Shown one piece after another: positions 1-13,200 of a DNA stretch of 64,000 nt; position 1 is the stretch's first letter, and every line of letters begins with the position of its first letter. The notes under the pieces are model-generated. The model searched no databases and was not told the DNA's origin. It saw nothing but the letters and a program-made list of their open reading frames with translations. This stretch comes from Leuctra nigra (taxonomy: Eukaryota > Arthropoda > Insecta > Plecoptera > Leuctridae), in NCBI GenBank assembly GCA_934045905.1, contig OW203766.1:19276309-19340308 (forward strand), read 5' to 3'. Position numbers and translations under genes: made by a program.

Positions 1-823
1 CTAAGTCAAGGTCCCAAGAGTTAATTCCAATTTTCGTTCAATCTAAAAAAAATCACGGCCTATACTGCGCAAATTTGAAAGTTTCGAAACTTGTCTGTTC
101 TTCCATGGGCTACACGTCTTGGCAAGTTGGCTACACTCTTGCTTCTCATGTAATTTCTCTCAAAATACTGTCAAACGTTAGTGAAACGGAGTTAATTCAT
201 CGATCAGGTATGTAGAATGTGATTTCGTATATTATTTGAACGAATTATTGTCATAACTTCCTTGAAAGTGGATATAAAGATTCGTGCTGACATTTTGACG
301 TTTTGGAATGACAGTTTGATTCATTTCCATTGTCGGACACCTGGACACCCGGACACCCGGACACCCGCGACATGCGCATGCGTGAAAAGTGTACATTATG
401 TAAGAGGATAGTTCCATTACAATGCCTACTGTTATTTTAATTTTTATAGTATATTATTTTACAGCTGGTAGTGGGGCACTTGTGCTATGGGGATTGTCCT
501 ATTCCCACTACCAGCAAAACACTGTATATTTTTTGGTGTTTTGAAAATAAAATAATAATAATAATGAACGCGTTACACTGAGAGTTATCCTAGTTGTAAT
601 TAATACTTTTTTGAGATACGTGTATTGGCTGCCTATGTTTTTAGTTAATTGGCTGCTGATAAAATACAAAATAATTTGAGTCTTCGGGAATAAGATTGAC
701 GCACATGTAATAAATTAAAAGTTGTGATTAGCATCTCAAAGAAAACCACCCTAAAAGTAACTTTTGGTCACTTCTCGATCACACATCGTCAAATCTTTGA
801 AATACCAAATGATCGGTCAAGAT
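1..823. other. Intronic or upstream sequence with small repeats
   Basis: No exon recognised. It contains a 9-bp minisatellite (GGACACCCG-type, about 338-368), a 12-bp inverted repeat (GCTGGTAGTGGG at about 463 with its complement near 502), then a tail-like AATAAAATAATAATAAT near 547-563. These could be the 3' end of a retroelement. The 26-base stretch that follows (568 on, AACGCGTTACACTGAG) recurs near 48,097 and in part near 62,045. Confidence 0.4.
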
Positions 824-829
824 CCTGTT

Positions 830-954
830 ACGATGTTGCCAGCTCTCCTCGCCAACCACATCGTGCCTCATCCCATCTGCATGTCCTGAACTCTGATACG
901 ATGTTGCCAGCTCTCCTCGCCAACCACATCGTGCCTCATCCCATCTGCATGTCC
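830..954 (+). repeat. 57-bp exact tandem duplication over the exon A acceptor
   Basis: Bases 830-886 and 898-954 are identical over 57 bp, with a spacing of 68 bp. Each copy contains the candidate splice acceptor (GTTGCCAG) and the first ~44 bases of the exon. In the first copy the FAS1 frame reaches TGA at 887. Confidence 0.9.
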
Positions 955-1264
955 GCCATCATCGACGAGCACGAGATCAAGACGGTCGACGGCCACACGC
1001 TGAGCGTCAACTGCGACTCCCGCGGCGTCGTCGTCAACGGCGTCCACATCTCCGGCACCGGCGGGACCGTGAGCAGCAGCAACGGTCTCGGAATCCTCAT
1101 CGACGAGGTCCTGCTGACTGATAGGGCGCTGAGTCTCGTGCAGTTGATGGAGAAGGAGAAGCTCAGCATCTTCCTGGAGTTGGTCCAGCTGGGAGGCCTG
1201 GAGGATCGGCTGGAGAATGAAGCGAACTTCACGGTCTTTGCGCCGTCTGATGAGGCCATGAGGG
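911..1264 (+). CDS. Fasciclin gene, exon A
   Basis: Encodes the end of a FAS1 domain (LLANHIVPHPIC through GLGILIDEVLL) and the start of the next one (LSIFLELVQL, TVFAPSDEAM). The donor is G|GTGAGT at 1265 and the exon ends in phase 1. I place the acceptor at the AG of 909-910. A 57-bp exact copy of this acceptor and exon start lies just upstream (830-886), but that copy reads into TGA. The 5' edge is therefore less certain than the 3' edge. Confidence 0.8.
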
Positions 1265-4200
1265 GTGAGTGTGGGGTGATAATGAGGGGTAGGGGTGGGG
1301 TTGTAAAGGTCGCGTGTTACATATAAAAAAAGACAGTGACCTATCTATGATTCAAATGCAAACCGTATTAGTAAGCTAGAAAGCACAAAATGTCAAAGAA
1401 TAATCGGCATTATTGCATTAAAATCTAATATATTTTTACGTGCACAAAATATGGAATATGTGAAGTCCAATGAGTCAATGAGTTTCTTACGGAACGTAAG
1501 GTAGTAAATTTTGTATACCTAAACATTTTCTTTGTCGCCGCTATTTTGACGTTACGTCAAAAGTCTGTTGGTAAAAGTTTTAAAACATAGCAATATGTTT
1601 CTATAACTGTTATTACAAGAATTGGTGATTTTTTTATTTCGCAAATAACTCTACTGACCTGTATGAAAAAAAATATTTGTATGAATTTTTACAACTTATT
1701 TAATAATCTTGATTTTTGCCAGAGTTTGATTAAATTATACGAGAAGAGTTACTGACTACGACTATTGTCAACATCTGTCATGAATCTTCCTTCAGCTCTC
1801 GACAGCTCGACTCTCCAAGAGCTGCGAACAAGCCGCGTGAAAGCTCAGAGGTTCGTGATGTTCCACTTGGCCCACGGCGTGTACCTCACCAGCCAGTTCG
1901 CCGACAACCGCGTGTTGCGATGTCTGGACGAGGACCACCCCATCCGGCTCCAGGTGTACCGCAAGGCCTGGGGCGTGGAGAGTGCGATGATCCAGAAGCA
2001 GGACGTCCAGGGCATCAACGGGTGTCTCCACGTCATCGACAGGGCGATCTTCCCGACGGACGCGTCGGCGGGCGACATCCTCAGGCAGAAGGGCGAGTTC
2101 AGGTGAGACATCCTCAGACAGAAGGGCGAGTTCAGGTGAGACATCCTCAGGCAGAAGGGCGACATCCTCAGGCAGAAGGGCGAGTTCAGGTGAGAAATAT
2201 ACGCTCAACCAATTTGACTTGAAGATGTTGAGATTACACGCACTTTTCCCATATATAGAATGTATTTTGTGTGGATACTGTCCTCCTTGTATAGTATCGT
2301 ATTACTTACATACATAACTCACTTTTGCTCCGATTTTTCATTTATACTTACTGTAGGTATTAGCGGACACAAAATTATATTCCCTCATAGAAAGGTGAAA
2401 AAGTAGGCAGGGTTCAGAGAAATGTTATTTTGTATGAGCTCTCTTGTAAATCGTTTGAGAAAATGTGCGGAAAGTGCTGAAAATTAAAATGAGAATAGTG
2501 GGCTTATATTTCAAAAATAAAATCTACAAGCTCTTTGATTATCCAGATAACTCAAAGATTTTCTTTGATTTTCCTTGTTGTAAGAGACACGATTTATGGG
2601 AGTTTTAAATCGCATGCATTTCTTCTCTCTTGTCGGTCACTACATAAAATTTGCATGGTCCAACCTCCAGGCTGTAATGATCCTATCATAATGATTGTAT
2701 CCATGCATAATGTAAGATTTAAATATAGCCGCCACAGATCGGTTTAGCAGGCTGTGGGACCGCAAGCGGGAGTCGAGAACGACCGGACAGTCAGTCAGTC
2801 AAGGACAGCCATTGAACATGGACGACTCTGTATGTATCTTTATTAAATAAAGAAGTGAACCCACAAATATGTTTTATTAATTATCCTGCATAGTATTTGT
2901 GGTCAACCTAGTTCGAAGCACATTACATGGTGATCAGAAGTGGTGTCTGAATCTACATCGCACGTGAAACGTTGCAGAGCGCAAAGCCAACGCCTAGATT
3001 AGGTAAACGGCAAGCATCAAGATGGCCGCATCAGCACGAAAATTACCTGAACTCGAACTCACCGGGAACGTTAGTGAAAAGTGGAAGCTGTGGAAGCAGA
3101 AATTTGAAATTTACATGCGCGTGACGAAAGGTTACAAGGAAGATCCTGAGGATCAAGTTGCCACATTACTGAATGCAATTGGTGACGAAGCACTTACAGT
3201 TTTCAACACGTTCGAGCTGCGGGGAGTGGACAAGAAAGATCTAAACAAAGTGCTGCAAAAGTTTGACGAATTCTGTACCCCAAGAAAGAATCTGATTTAC
3301 GAACAGAGCATATTCTTCACACGGTCGCAGCTTGATGGTGAGACCGTTGATCAGTTCATAACTCAACTGAAGCGTTTAGCAGGGTCCTGTGAATTTGGCC
3401 CACAGATGAAGCAAATGCTAACACTACGGCTTGTGTTGGGAATCGCGGACAAGGGGTTAAAGGAACGTCTACTCAGGGTTAATGACCTGACTTTAGAGAA
3501 AGCAGCAGACATCTGCAGGGCTGCGGAGGCTAGCAAGTTGCAGGCGATGGCGATTGAAGAAAAAGTACCCGTGGAGACACTCAAAGAAGAATCTGTGCAA
3601 GCAGTTGTGCAAAGAAAGAAGTCTGACAGCTACCATAGCATGAAGAATTTTCCGAAGAAAGAGGAAAGCAACGGCACGAAGAATTTTCCGAAGAAAGAGG
3701 AAAAGCAGGAGAAGAAATCCTACGACTGCAAGAAATGCGGTTATCACCATGCGACTCTGAAGTGTCCAGCCTACGGGAAGACGTGTCTACGCTGCAAAGA
3801 AGAAAATCACTTTGCAAAGATGTGCAGGCACCGACAAAAGTGCACACTTGGTACTGCTGCTGTTCCTGAGGGATCGACGAGACTGGCGGTTACGGCTAGA
3901 AAGAGTTTCCTTCATGTCTGGCGGCTAAACAAGGACGTCACGTGTGAAGATGTTTTGGCGTACATCAAGGACAATTTGGAAGGCTCTTCTGACTCGATCA
4001 CCTGCGAAAAATTAAATGCTAGGGGCGATTACAGTTCGTTTAAAGTCGGCTTGTGTGAAACTCTTTATGAAAATATGAGTAGTCCGGCCTTCTGGCCTGC
4101 GGGTGCGGCAATAAAGCGGTTTTTTCAGCCACGAGCAAATTCCTCCCGAACCTCGTAAAACAAGCAGGTAACGTTCAATTTGGAATTGGCAGCGAGGAAA

Positions 4201-7200
4201 TTCTACTAAGTGAACATCTTAACAGCAGAAGCTCTGCACACAAGATTAAGGAATTGGAGATCTTACAGGAACTTTTTTCATTTTTTCACTTTTTTCATAT
4301 TAACATACGGAGCCTCGAGCATAAAATTGAAGAGCTGGAACTATTTTTGGACTCCTTGTCGATAAAAGTGGACATTCTTTGTCTGACAGAGACGTGGCTT
4401 GGCCGTGGACAAGAAGAGGCTTTAGTCATTAATGACTATAAATTGGCGTCCCATTACTCTAGAGCAGATAAGCGAGGAGGAGGTGTTGGAATATATGTCC
4501 GGAACGAAGCTCAGTTGTCATTAGAGGATTGTGATGTCGTCTGCTCTGATGGCATATTTGAGGCCTGCGCCATCAAGATCTCAGCTGCAACATCGACTCT
4601 GATCTTGACTATTTACCGACCACCGGACCCCGGGAACGTTAACAGCTTCCTCGATCTTCTTGATATGGCATTAGATAAAGCTGGTGATGCAGGTATGCGT
4701 CTTATTTTATGTGGAGACTGGAATCTCAATCTGCAACTGCCAAATTTAAGGCACATGATAGAAAATGTTCTCGAGGCCTACGACTGTAGAATATTAGATT
4801 TTGGTCCAACTAGGATATATGGTACTTCTCAATCTACCTTAGACGTTGTTGTCTCTAACTGTGACTCAGTCACCTTCCTTAAAAACATCGATCCTGGCCT
4901 ATCTGACCACATGGGTCAACTAGCATCCTTCGCCAATGTCAAGGGTATTAATTATCCCTCCAACAAGCCCACCTGGGTAAGGAAATTTCCATCGTATTCC
5001 ATACAATCGTTTGTTTCGGACCTTAAGTTTGTAGACTGGTCAGCGGTCTATGGCAGCGACACTGTAGACTGCAAATATGACTCCTTCCTCAATACTTTCC
5101 TATTGTTATTCCGAGAACATTTTCCCAAAAAGAAGGTTATTTCTTCAGCTGCTCGACCCTCAAAGGGTTGGCTTACCTCATCTATCAAGCAAATGTGCCT
5201 CAGAAAGAGGGATCTTCATTACCTAGTGAAGATGGGAGCAGCTCCTGCTCTTCTCGAAACCCTCAACATGCTGAAGAGGGAAATAAGATGGGAGATTAAA
5301 CGTGCAAAAAGGGACTACTATGATAAGGCTATCTCCGAGTCCAGCAACAAGATGAAAGCTACCTGGAGGCTAGTGAATTCTTTGACTGGCAAGAGTCATC
5401 GAGAAGGTTCCCTGATAAACTTGTTAGAAGAAGACGGCTCAAAAGTCACTGATCAAGTGGAGGTTGCTACACTTTTCAACGATTACTTCCTCTCGGCTGG
5501 AGCTGGCCCAACGACTGTTACGCATGACACTAATGATGAGTGCATGAGATTACTGAAGGTAGCCTTCCCAAGCATGGCGCCTTCCATAACTATTCCTGAC
5601 GTCTCGGCAGCTACTGTTGTGGAGATCTTGAGGGAGTTCGAACCTAAGGCATCTGTGGGTTGGGACGAAGTTCCAATGATGCTGCTGAAAAAGTGTAGCC
5701 CTTGGATTGCGGAGCCTTTAGCACACATATTCACCCACTCACTGAACGCCGGGGTCTTCCCAGCCGGCATGAAGCGTGCAATTGTCGTGCCTATACATAA
5801 GAAAGGGAGCAAGACTAAAACTTCAAACTACAGACCAATTTCATTATTGTCCTCGTTCTCAAAGCTGATTGAAAAATTAATGCATAGGGAGCTAACCCGC
5901 CATTTCGATGAGAATACATTGATGTCGCCGAATCAGCATGGCTTTCGTAAAGCGCACTCCACCACCACTGCGGCCATGAAGCTGATCTCTGGTATTGAAG
6001 AAGTTCTGGAAAGAAAAAGCAAGGCAGGTGCGATCTTCTGCGACTTATCTAAGGCATTCGACTCGATGTGCCATGATCTGTTAGTCAACAAACTTGCTTG
6101 GTATGGGATCAGTGGGAGCGCCGGGGCTTGGGTTAAGTCCTATCTGTCCGGTAGACTGCAACGTGTTCAACTCGACAGCCAGAACTGGTCTTCCTGGGAG
6201 AGTGTGGCCCGTGGTGTGCCGCAGGGATCAATTTTGGGCCCGCTCCTATTTTCTATCCTTGTGAATGACCTGGCCCCGAATGTTATTTTGTGTGGAGAGG
6301 GCAGGAAGATCACTCAGTATGCGGATGATTCGAGTGCCTTGGTGGAAGCTAAGACTAACGAGGAACTTATTGTTGAGCTTGACACAACGCTTATGGACTT
6401 TGGGGCCTGGTTCAACCCTAATAAGCTTCTGCTGAACCAAGACAAGACTGAGTTTGTTGCCTTCGCACCTCATAGCGGACATCCTTTGACCCTGTCTAAT
6501 ACCACCACAAATGCCAGTGTTAAATTCCTAGGTCTAAGAATTGACCACACCCTTTCCTGGAGACCGCATATTGATAGCCTTGTGAAGCAGTTGGCCAAAG
6601 TCCGCTATGTCATGAGAACCCTCGCTCGTCAGTGCCTCATCTCCACCTTGCGCACTGCATACTTCGCTTATGCCCAGTCCATCCTACAGTACGGTGTCAT
6701 TTTCTGGGGTTCCACTGCATACAGCCAAACAGCCTTCAGGTCTCAGAAGAAAGTTATCCGTTGTATGCTTAACCTTCCATACAATGCATCATGCAGGGAC
6801 AAATTTAGGGAACTCTCGATCTTACCTCTACCTTGTCTTTATATTTTGACAGTATGCCTCTATACCAGAGACAATATTATTTTATTTAGGGACAATAGTC
6901 ATCATGAGCATAATACTCGGGGAGCAGAGAACTTGAGGCATGAGTACTGCCGGCTCAAATTAACATCCAGCGGTGTCCTGCAGTCGGGTCGAAGACTCTA
7001 CAACAAGCTGCCTCAAGAGATGCGCAGCATCGCTTCCAGAAGCATATTCAAGAATGCTTTGAATGACTTTCTTTTATCAAACTCATTTTATACTGTTGAT
7101 GACTTCATGAACTTTTAGTGACTTTTAATGTATTTTTAATGAATGTTCTAAGTATCCTGGTTAAAGATTGTTAATTTACTGAAGCTGTAGCATTCATATA

Positions 7201-10200
7201 ATATTACCTATAAGACTGACTTTGTAATACAATGCTTAAATTGTTCACTACAAATAAATAAATACAATACAACGAAGAATTGCAGAATTTGAAGTGGCAC
7301 CAGATGAAGACTCATCTGAAGATGAGAACAATTCAACACTGTACATCTCAACACTCACCGCCAAAAGCGTGAATGCTGTGAAGAAGACAGAAGATCTTGC
7401 CAGAGCATGGATTGTAGATGTCAATGTTGGTGGACAGAACGTCAAGATGAAAGTCGACACTGGTGCGGAGGTAAGCTGTTTGCCATTGACTTTATTTAAA
7501 CAATTTAAAGGCAGGCTTCAGAAAACTTCCACGGTACTGGTAGCTTTTGGGAACCAGAAGATCAAACCAGCAGGAACTGCTAAGGTTCATTGTATTAAAA
7601 GTAGCTGCATTAAAGGAGTAAAACAAGTTGTGAAATTCATGATTGTTGATGAAGAGTTCATGCCACTACTGGGACTGCCGGATTGTGTCAGTTTGGGGTT
7701 TGTCAAAATGATTAATCACATAGAAACATCTAGCAAAACCAGGCAACAGATCATCGCAGAAAATCCTCAAGTCTTCAAAGGTCTCGGGTGCATGCCGGGA
7801 ACGTATTCGATTGCAGTGGATGCCAACTGTCGTCCAGTCGTCCAACCATCCCGGAAGGTGCCTATCGCTCTTCGAGACAAACTTCTTCTTTGAAGAAGGC
7901 GCTGAACGACCTGGAGGAAAGCCAGGTGATCAGGAAAGTGACAAAACCTACTGACTGGGTGAGTAACCTAGTGATTACGGAAAAGAAAAATAAATCTTTA
8001 CGGCTGTGCTTGGACCCTATTGATCTGAACAAAGCCATCAAGAGGGAGCATTATCCATTTCCATCTGCGGAAGAGGTCCAGGCTCAACTACAAGGCATGA
8101 ACGTGTTCTCGATCCTTGACATGCGAGATGGGTTTTGGCAGGTCAGTCTCGATGATGACAGTGCTGACCTGTGCACATTTAATTCACCTTTTGGGAGATA
8201 TCAGTTCCTCAGGATGCCTTTCGGAATTAAATCAGCTCCAGAAATCTTTCAAAGAAAGAACACCGAGAACTTTGGGCACATCAAAGGTGTTCAAGTCATA
8301 TTTGATGATATTATTGTCGCAGGAGCAACCATCGCAGATCACGACAAAGCACTTCAGGAACTACTAGAACGAGCCGAAGAACTCAACATCAGGTTCAACC
8401 CGGACAAGTTCCAGTTTCAGGTACGAGAAGTACGCTATCTTGGACATGTTATGTCTAGTGAGGGAATGAAGACAGATCCAGAACGTGTCAGAGCAATTGT
8501 AGAGCTTCCGACTCCTACCAACGTAACAGAGCTAAGACGGTTTATGGGAATGGTTAATTATGTAGGGCAATTTATTCCCAATCTATCATCAATTACGGCT
8601 CCGATTCGCATGCTGCTGAAGAAGGATGTCAACTGGGAATGGAATCGTGAGCAAATGAAGGCTGAGTCGGAGGTGAAGAGTCTTTTATCATCTGCTCCTG
8701 TTTTAGCAGAGTTGGGTAGTAACTTAACGAAAGTAACTAGTTACTTTTAAGGTAACTTTTGGGGTAACTAGTTACTTTTCATCCTCAGTAACTTTGTGAG
8801 TAACTAAGTTACAATTTTACAGGAACTTGTAACTTAATTTTCGTTACTTTAAAAGTTACTTTTAGGTGAAATAATTTGACAAAAATATAATATTTTCACA
8901 GTCTACAAACTCCCTATCTACCTCTTGAGAGAAAATCATAAACCCAGACAACAAATCACAGGAAATGAAATGAGTGTCCTTCCTTCCCATTGATCTATTT
9001 CCTTCCACAAGTCATTAGCAGGTAGTTGGGTTGGGGGATGCTTGCAGATGCGCTGCAAGTTTTTCCGAGAATCATACCAATCCAAAGTGAAAACAAGTAT
9101 GACGTCATTCATTACTAGCCAATAAGGGTCGTTTTTACATAAAATGTACCTATACCCAATCAGATGCAGTCTTTCACAAATCAAAGCGATTGTCACATGG
9201 ATGGACCATTTAAAGAAGTGAAGAGAACGAGGTGCATGCAATAAATTTACCAGTTACCGCGAGTGCAATTTAAATTTATTTTTTTGATTGTGAGCACGAT
9301 GACTGTGAGTAAATACAAATAATAAAATTGCTTTGCTCGCCTATTAGACGAACAAGTTAAACCCTCGGCGGAGTTCAATCACGTTTGTTTTTTTTCGAAA
9401 AAATATCCGAAAAGTAACTTTAAAGTAACTTAAAAGTAACTCAGTTACTTTTCAAATCAAGTAACTTACCAAGTAACTTAGTTCCTTTTGAGATCAGGTA
9501 ACTTACAGAGTAACTAGTTCCTTTTTACAAGTAACTTACCCAACTCTGTGTTTTAGCATACTATGACAGCTCCAAGCCTTTAATCCTACAAGTAGATGCC
9601 TCGAAAAGCGGATTAGGAGCTTGCCTTCTGCAGGAGGGCCGACCGGTGGCTTATGCATCGCGTAGTATGACCGAGACGGAAATTCAGTACGCTCAGATTG
9701 AGAAGGAACTTCTAGGCATTGTGTATGGAGTAGAAAAATTTCACTATTACGTCTATGGTAGAGCAACCATCGTGCAAACAGACCACAAACCGTTGGTCTC
9801 TATCATGTCAAAGCAAATCAACAAGGTTTCGCCGCGGCTGCAAAGGCTCCAGTTGAAATTAGTAAAATACGATCTGGATATTCACTATATTCCAGGTTCT
9901 CAGATGTATATGGCTGACACACTTTCCAGAGCATACTTACCTGAGACAGGAAACGTGGACCCCGAGATGGAAGTTACTGTTCACAGTGTGTCTAAACATC
10001 TGGCAATGTCGGAAGAGAAGAGGACGGAATTCCGAGAAGCTACAGCAGAGTACGATGTAGCCAACGCACTGAAGGAACTACACAAGAATGGATGGCCGGA
10101 GCATAAATGGCAGATCCCGAGCTGCGTGAAACCATACTGGTCCCTAAAGGAAGAAATCACGGTAGATGACGGTCTTATCTTCTTTGGTGATCGAGTTTTG

Positions 10201-13200
10201 GTGCCTCCCTGTCTCCGTCGTCGAATGTTAGAATTGCTTCACGAGGGACATATGGGAATTGAGAAGACCAAGAATCGTGGACGTCAATTACTGTTCTGGT
10301 TAGGAATGAGCAAAGACATAGACGAACTAGTGCGTAAGTGCAGTACATGTGAACATTTCCGTGACAAGAATGCCAAGGAACCTCTGCACCCCCATCCGAT
10401 ACCCAATCGGCGATGGGAGGTTATAGCAGCGGATGTACTGGAGTTCAAGGGAAAATCATACTTGATGGTCAAGGATTATTACTCGAAATGGCTTGAGTTG
10501 GTGGAACTGCAAAACAAAACTGCAAAAGAATTAATCAATAAGATGAAAGCTATATTTTCCAGGAATGGTATTCCAGCCAGACTTGTTTCGGACAACATGC
10601 CATTTAGCAGTGCCGAATTTCGCACATTCGCCAAAGACTGGAACTTTGAATCCATCACGTCCAGTCCACGGTACCCACAGAGCAACGGGATGGCAGAGAA
10701 CGGTGTCAAGATCGCCAAACGTATGTTGAAAAAGTCCTATCACTCCGGAACCGATATCTATATTTCCCTGTTAGAGTACCGAAACACTCCGATTACTGGA
10801 TTATCATACTCTCCAGCTCAACTCATGGTTAACTGTCAATTAAAATCCAAACTTCCTATTTCGAACCATTTACTTGAACCAAAAATCCAAACTGATGTAA
10901 GACAACAGTTACAGCAAGTTCAAGACAAACAGAAATTGTTTTATGACAGGCGTGCAGTTCCTTTGCCTCAGTTAAAGGAAGGTGACCACGTGGTGTACCG
11001 TCACAATCAACTCTGGGAGCCGGCTATTGTGGACCGGACCTGTACCCAACCACGGTCGTATGTAATCAGACGACCTGACGGCAGTGAGCTCCGGAGGAAT
11101 CGGCGAGACCTCTCAAAATCCTTTGCCGACCATAAGATAGAGACGGATACATTACCTGAAGACATACCCGACACTACCCAGGAGCTTGAAATTCAGCCCG
11201 AGTTTGTGCCACCTGCCCCTGACAGTCCTCCACCTCAAATTCGACGAAGTGGAAGAGAAAGGAAGAACCCCGATAGACTCAAGGACTATGTGTAATATCA
11301 TTCATGTGTGAATTTCAGCTTAGGTTGTGATTGTAACTTATTGTATTATTCAATGATTAAGGGTTCTTGCTTGGAAAAATTTGTATCTCAGTGTCGTGTA
11401 ATTGATATTGTATGGTGTGATCATTTCCTTTATGGATTAGCACTTTGTTACAGACAGTCTGCTATCAGTAGTAATTTTTAAGTAGGAGGGAAGGTGTAAT
11501 GATCCTATCATAATGATTGTATCCATGCATTATGTAAGATTTAAATATAGCCGCCACAGATCGGTTTAGCAGGCTGTGGGACCGCAAGCGGGAGTCGAGA
11601 ACGACCGGACAGTCAGTCAGTCAAGGACAGCCATTGAACATGGACGACTCTGTATGTATCTTTATTAAATAAAGAAGTGAACCCACAAATATGTTTTATT
11701 AATTATCCTGCATAGTATTTGTGGTCAACCTAGTTCGAAGAACATTACACAGGCAGTGCCCGCCAAGAGTGGAGATAGTTATTCAGAACCAGTTCTTCCC
11801 CGATGATATTGGTATGATCTCTGACTGAACCTGTGCTCCAGCATCTTCCTGCAGGCGATGGAGAAAGTGACGGAGAAGAATCCCGACGCTCTGCATCTGG
11901 AGCAAGCAGACAGTTCCTTCACGTTCTTCGCCCCGTCGGACCTCGCCTTCCAGCAGCAGTTCGGAGCGAGGAGGCTGGAGAAGATCATGAACGATCTGCC
12001 GTACCTCACCAAGGTGAAACCTGATACATTGTGCTCACAGTGTCCAGCTGATGATATGATAATCATCAGCAAATACGTACAAAAAACATCTTACAACAGA
12101 TTGGGAAGTGGGCAGAAACATGCAATTAGTGTTGTTGAAAGTATGTTGACATTTTGATCGGTAAACTTTATTTTTTCGGTTCTCCACTATGAATATCGGA
12201 ATGTTTGTAAAATTTAAAAATTTGTTTTATGTTCTGTTATCAAATTCCAATATAATAATGTAATAATTACTTTCTTTACTTTTACTATAATGTAATATAT
12301 GTGGAAGAATACTCTAAACGCACAACATTTCTCTAATTATTTATAAGAAAATGTTGATACACCCATTCGAACAAACAAATCAACAGCATTATCAGGACGT
12401 GTGATGTTGACGTCGTTGTACATATTTTGTTGCTGTTGATGATGATAATGTTGCTGTTGATGATGAAGATGATGATGATGACGTTTGTTTGACAGATCGT
12501 CAAGAACCACGTGGTGGAGAACATGATGTGCTCGGAGTCGTTCAAGAAAGATCTGACGTACGAGTTGAAGACGCAGCAGAACAGCGTCAACGTCTACAGG
12601 AAGAAAGGCGGCCACTCCAACCACTCTCTCATGGTAAGTCCACTCCTATCTCATTCATTCTTATTCACTTTTGTATCTTCCCCAAGCTCCAGGGGCCAGA
12701 TTCACAAAAAGTATCAACTCCTAATACGTAGGACCCAACGGCTGGTGTGTTGGATACCTCGGTTCTCGTTAGATCACCGAGGTTAAGCAACATTGAGCGC
12801 GGTCAGCGATTGGATGGGTGACCATTCAACTCTGCCTTGCCAGGTTGCTGCCGTTGGGCCAGAGAGACTGGGGTGTTTGGGGGTTAGTGTGATGACCTCC
12901 CTCCACCTGTTATCAGTCTCTCGACGGCGCGGGTTGTGGAGGCTCGTGCTGTGAATGTTACACCGTCCTTCGGTAGGGACGTTAAGCCGTTGGTCCCCTT
13001 GGTATCTTTCGTCAGGAGTAGGCTACATGCCGGTACCGGGTTTCCTCTCCTCCCTTCTCTATATTACATTCTCACTAGTGGAGCCTCGGCTCTGTTGAGA
13101 ATATAGACTTAATAATAATAATAATAATAATAAAAGTATTATCTTTTGATTTAGTACCAAAAACACCATGTTAAATAAAAGATAATACCAAAGATAGTAC

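Larger units (their letters stand above)
3845..7265 (+). mobile_element. 5'-truncated Jockey/CR1-group LINE inside Gypsy gag
   Basis: Begins inside its ORF1 and ends in an A-rich tail (AAATAAATAAATACAATAC, about 7252-7270), the usual shape of an incomplete LINE insertion. No clear target-site duplication is visible. It lies in the same orientation as the Gypsy host. Confidence 0.82.
2668..11754 (+). mobile_element. Ty3/Gypsy LTR retrotransposon with nested LINE and hAT element
   Basis: Two 255-bp LTRs (2673-2927 and 11495-11749; TG...CA ends, two mismatches seen) are flanked by the 5-bp target duplication CAGGC (2668-2672 and 11750-11754). Internal order is gag with two zinc knuckles, protease, reverse transcriptase, RNase H and integrase, the Ty3/Gypsy order; no envelope ORF is seen. 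It lies in sense orientation in a fasciclin intron. A truncated LINE splits gag, one frameshift lies between protease and RT, and a hAT-like element splits pol, so the element cannot be active. The near-identical LTRs mean all these lesions are fairly recent. Confidence 0.93.

Noticed and set aside
724..910. 5' extension of the exon A reading frame
   Set aside because: It reads the first duplicate copy out of its proper frame and is not FAS1-like. It starts at a non-ATG codon.
1792..2208. - strand ORF with repeats (ALLPEDVSPE type)
   Set aside because: It is the antisense of exon B and its duplicated donor; the repeats are the 33-bp units.
3022..4158. A single 378-aa gag protein
   Set aside because: The last ~100 residues belong to an inserted LINE ORF1, so the ORF is a chance fusion across the insertion point.
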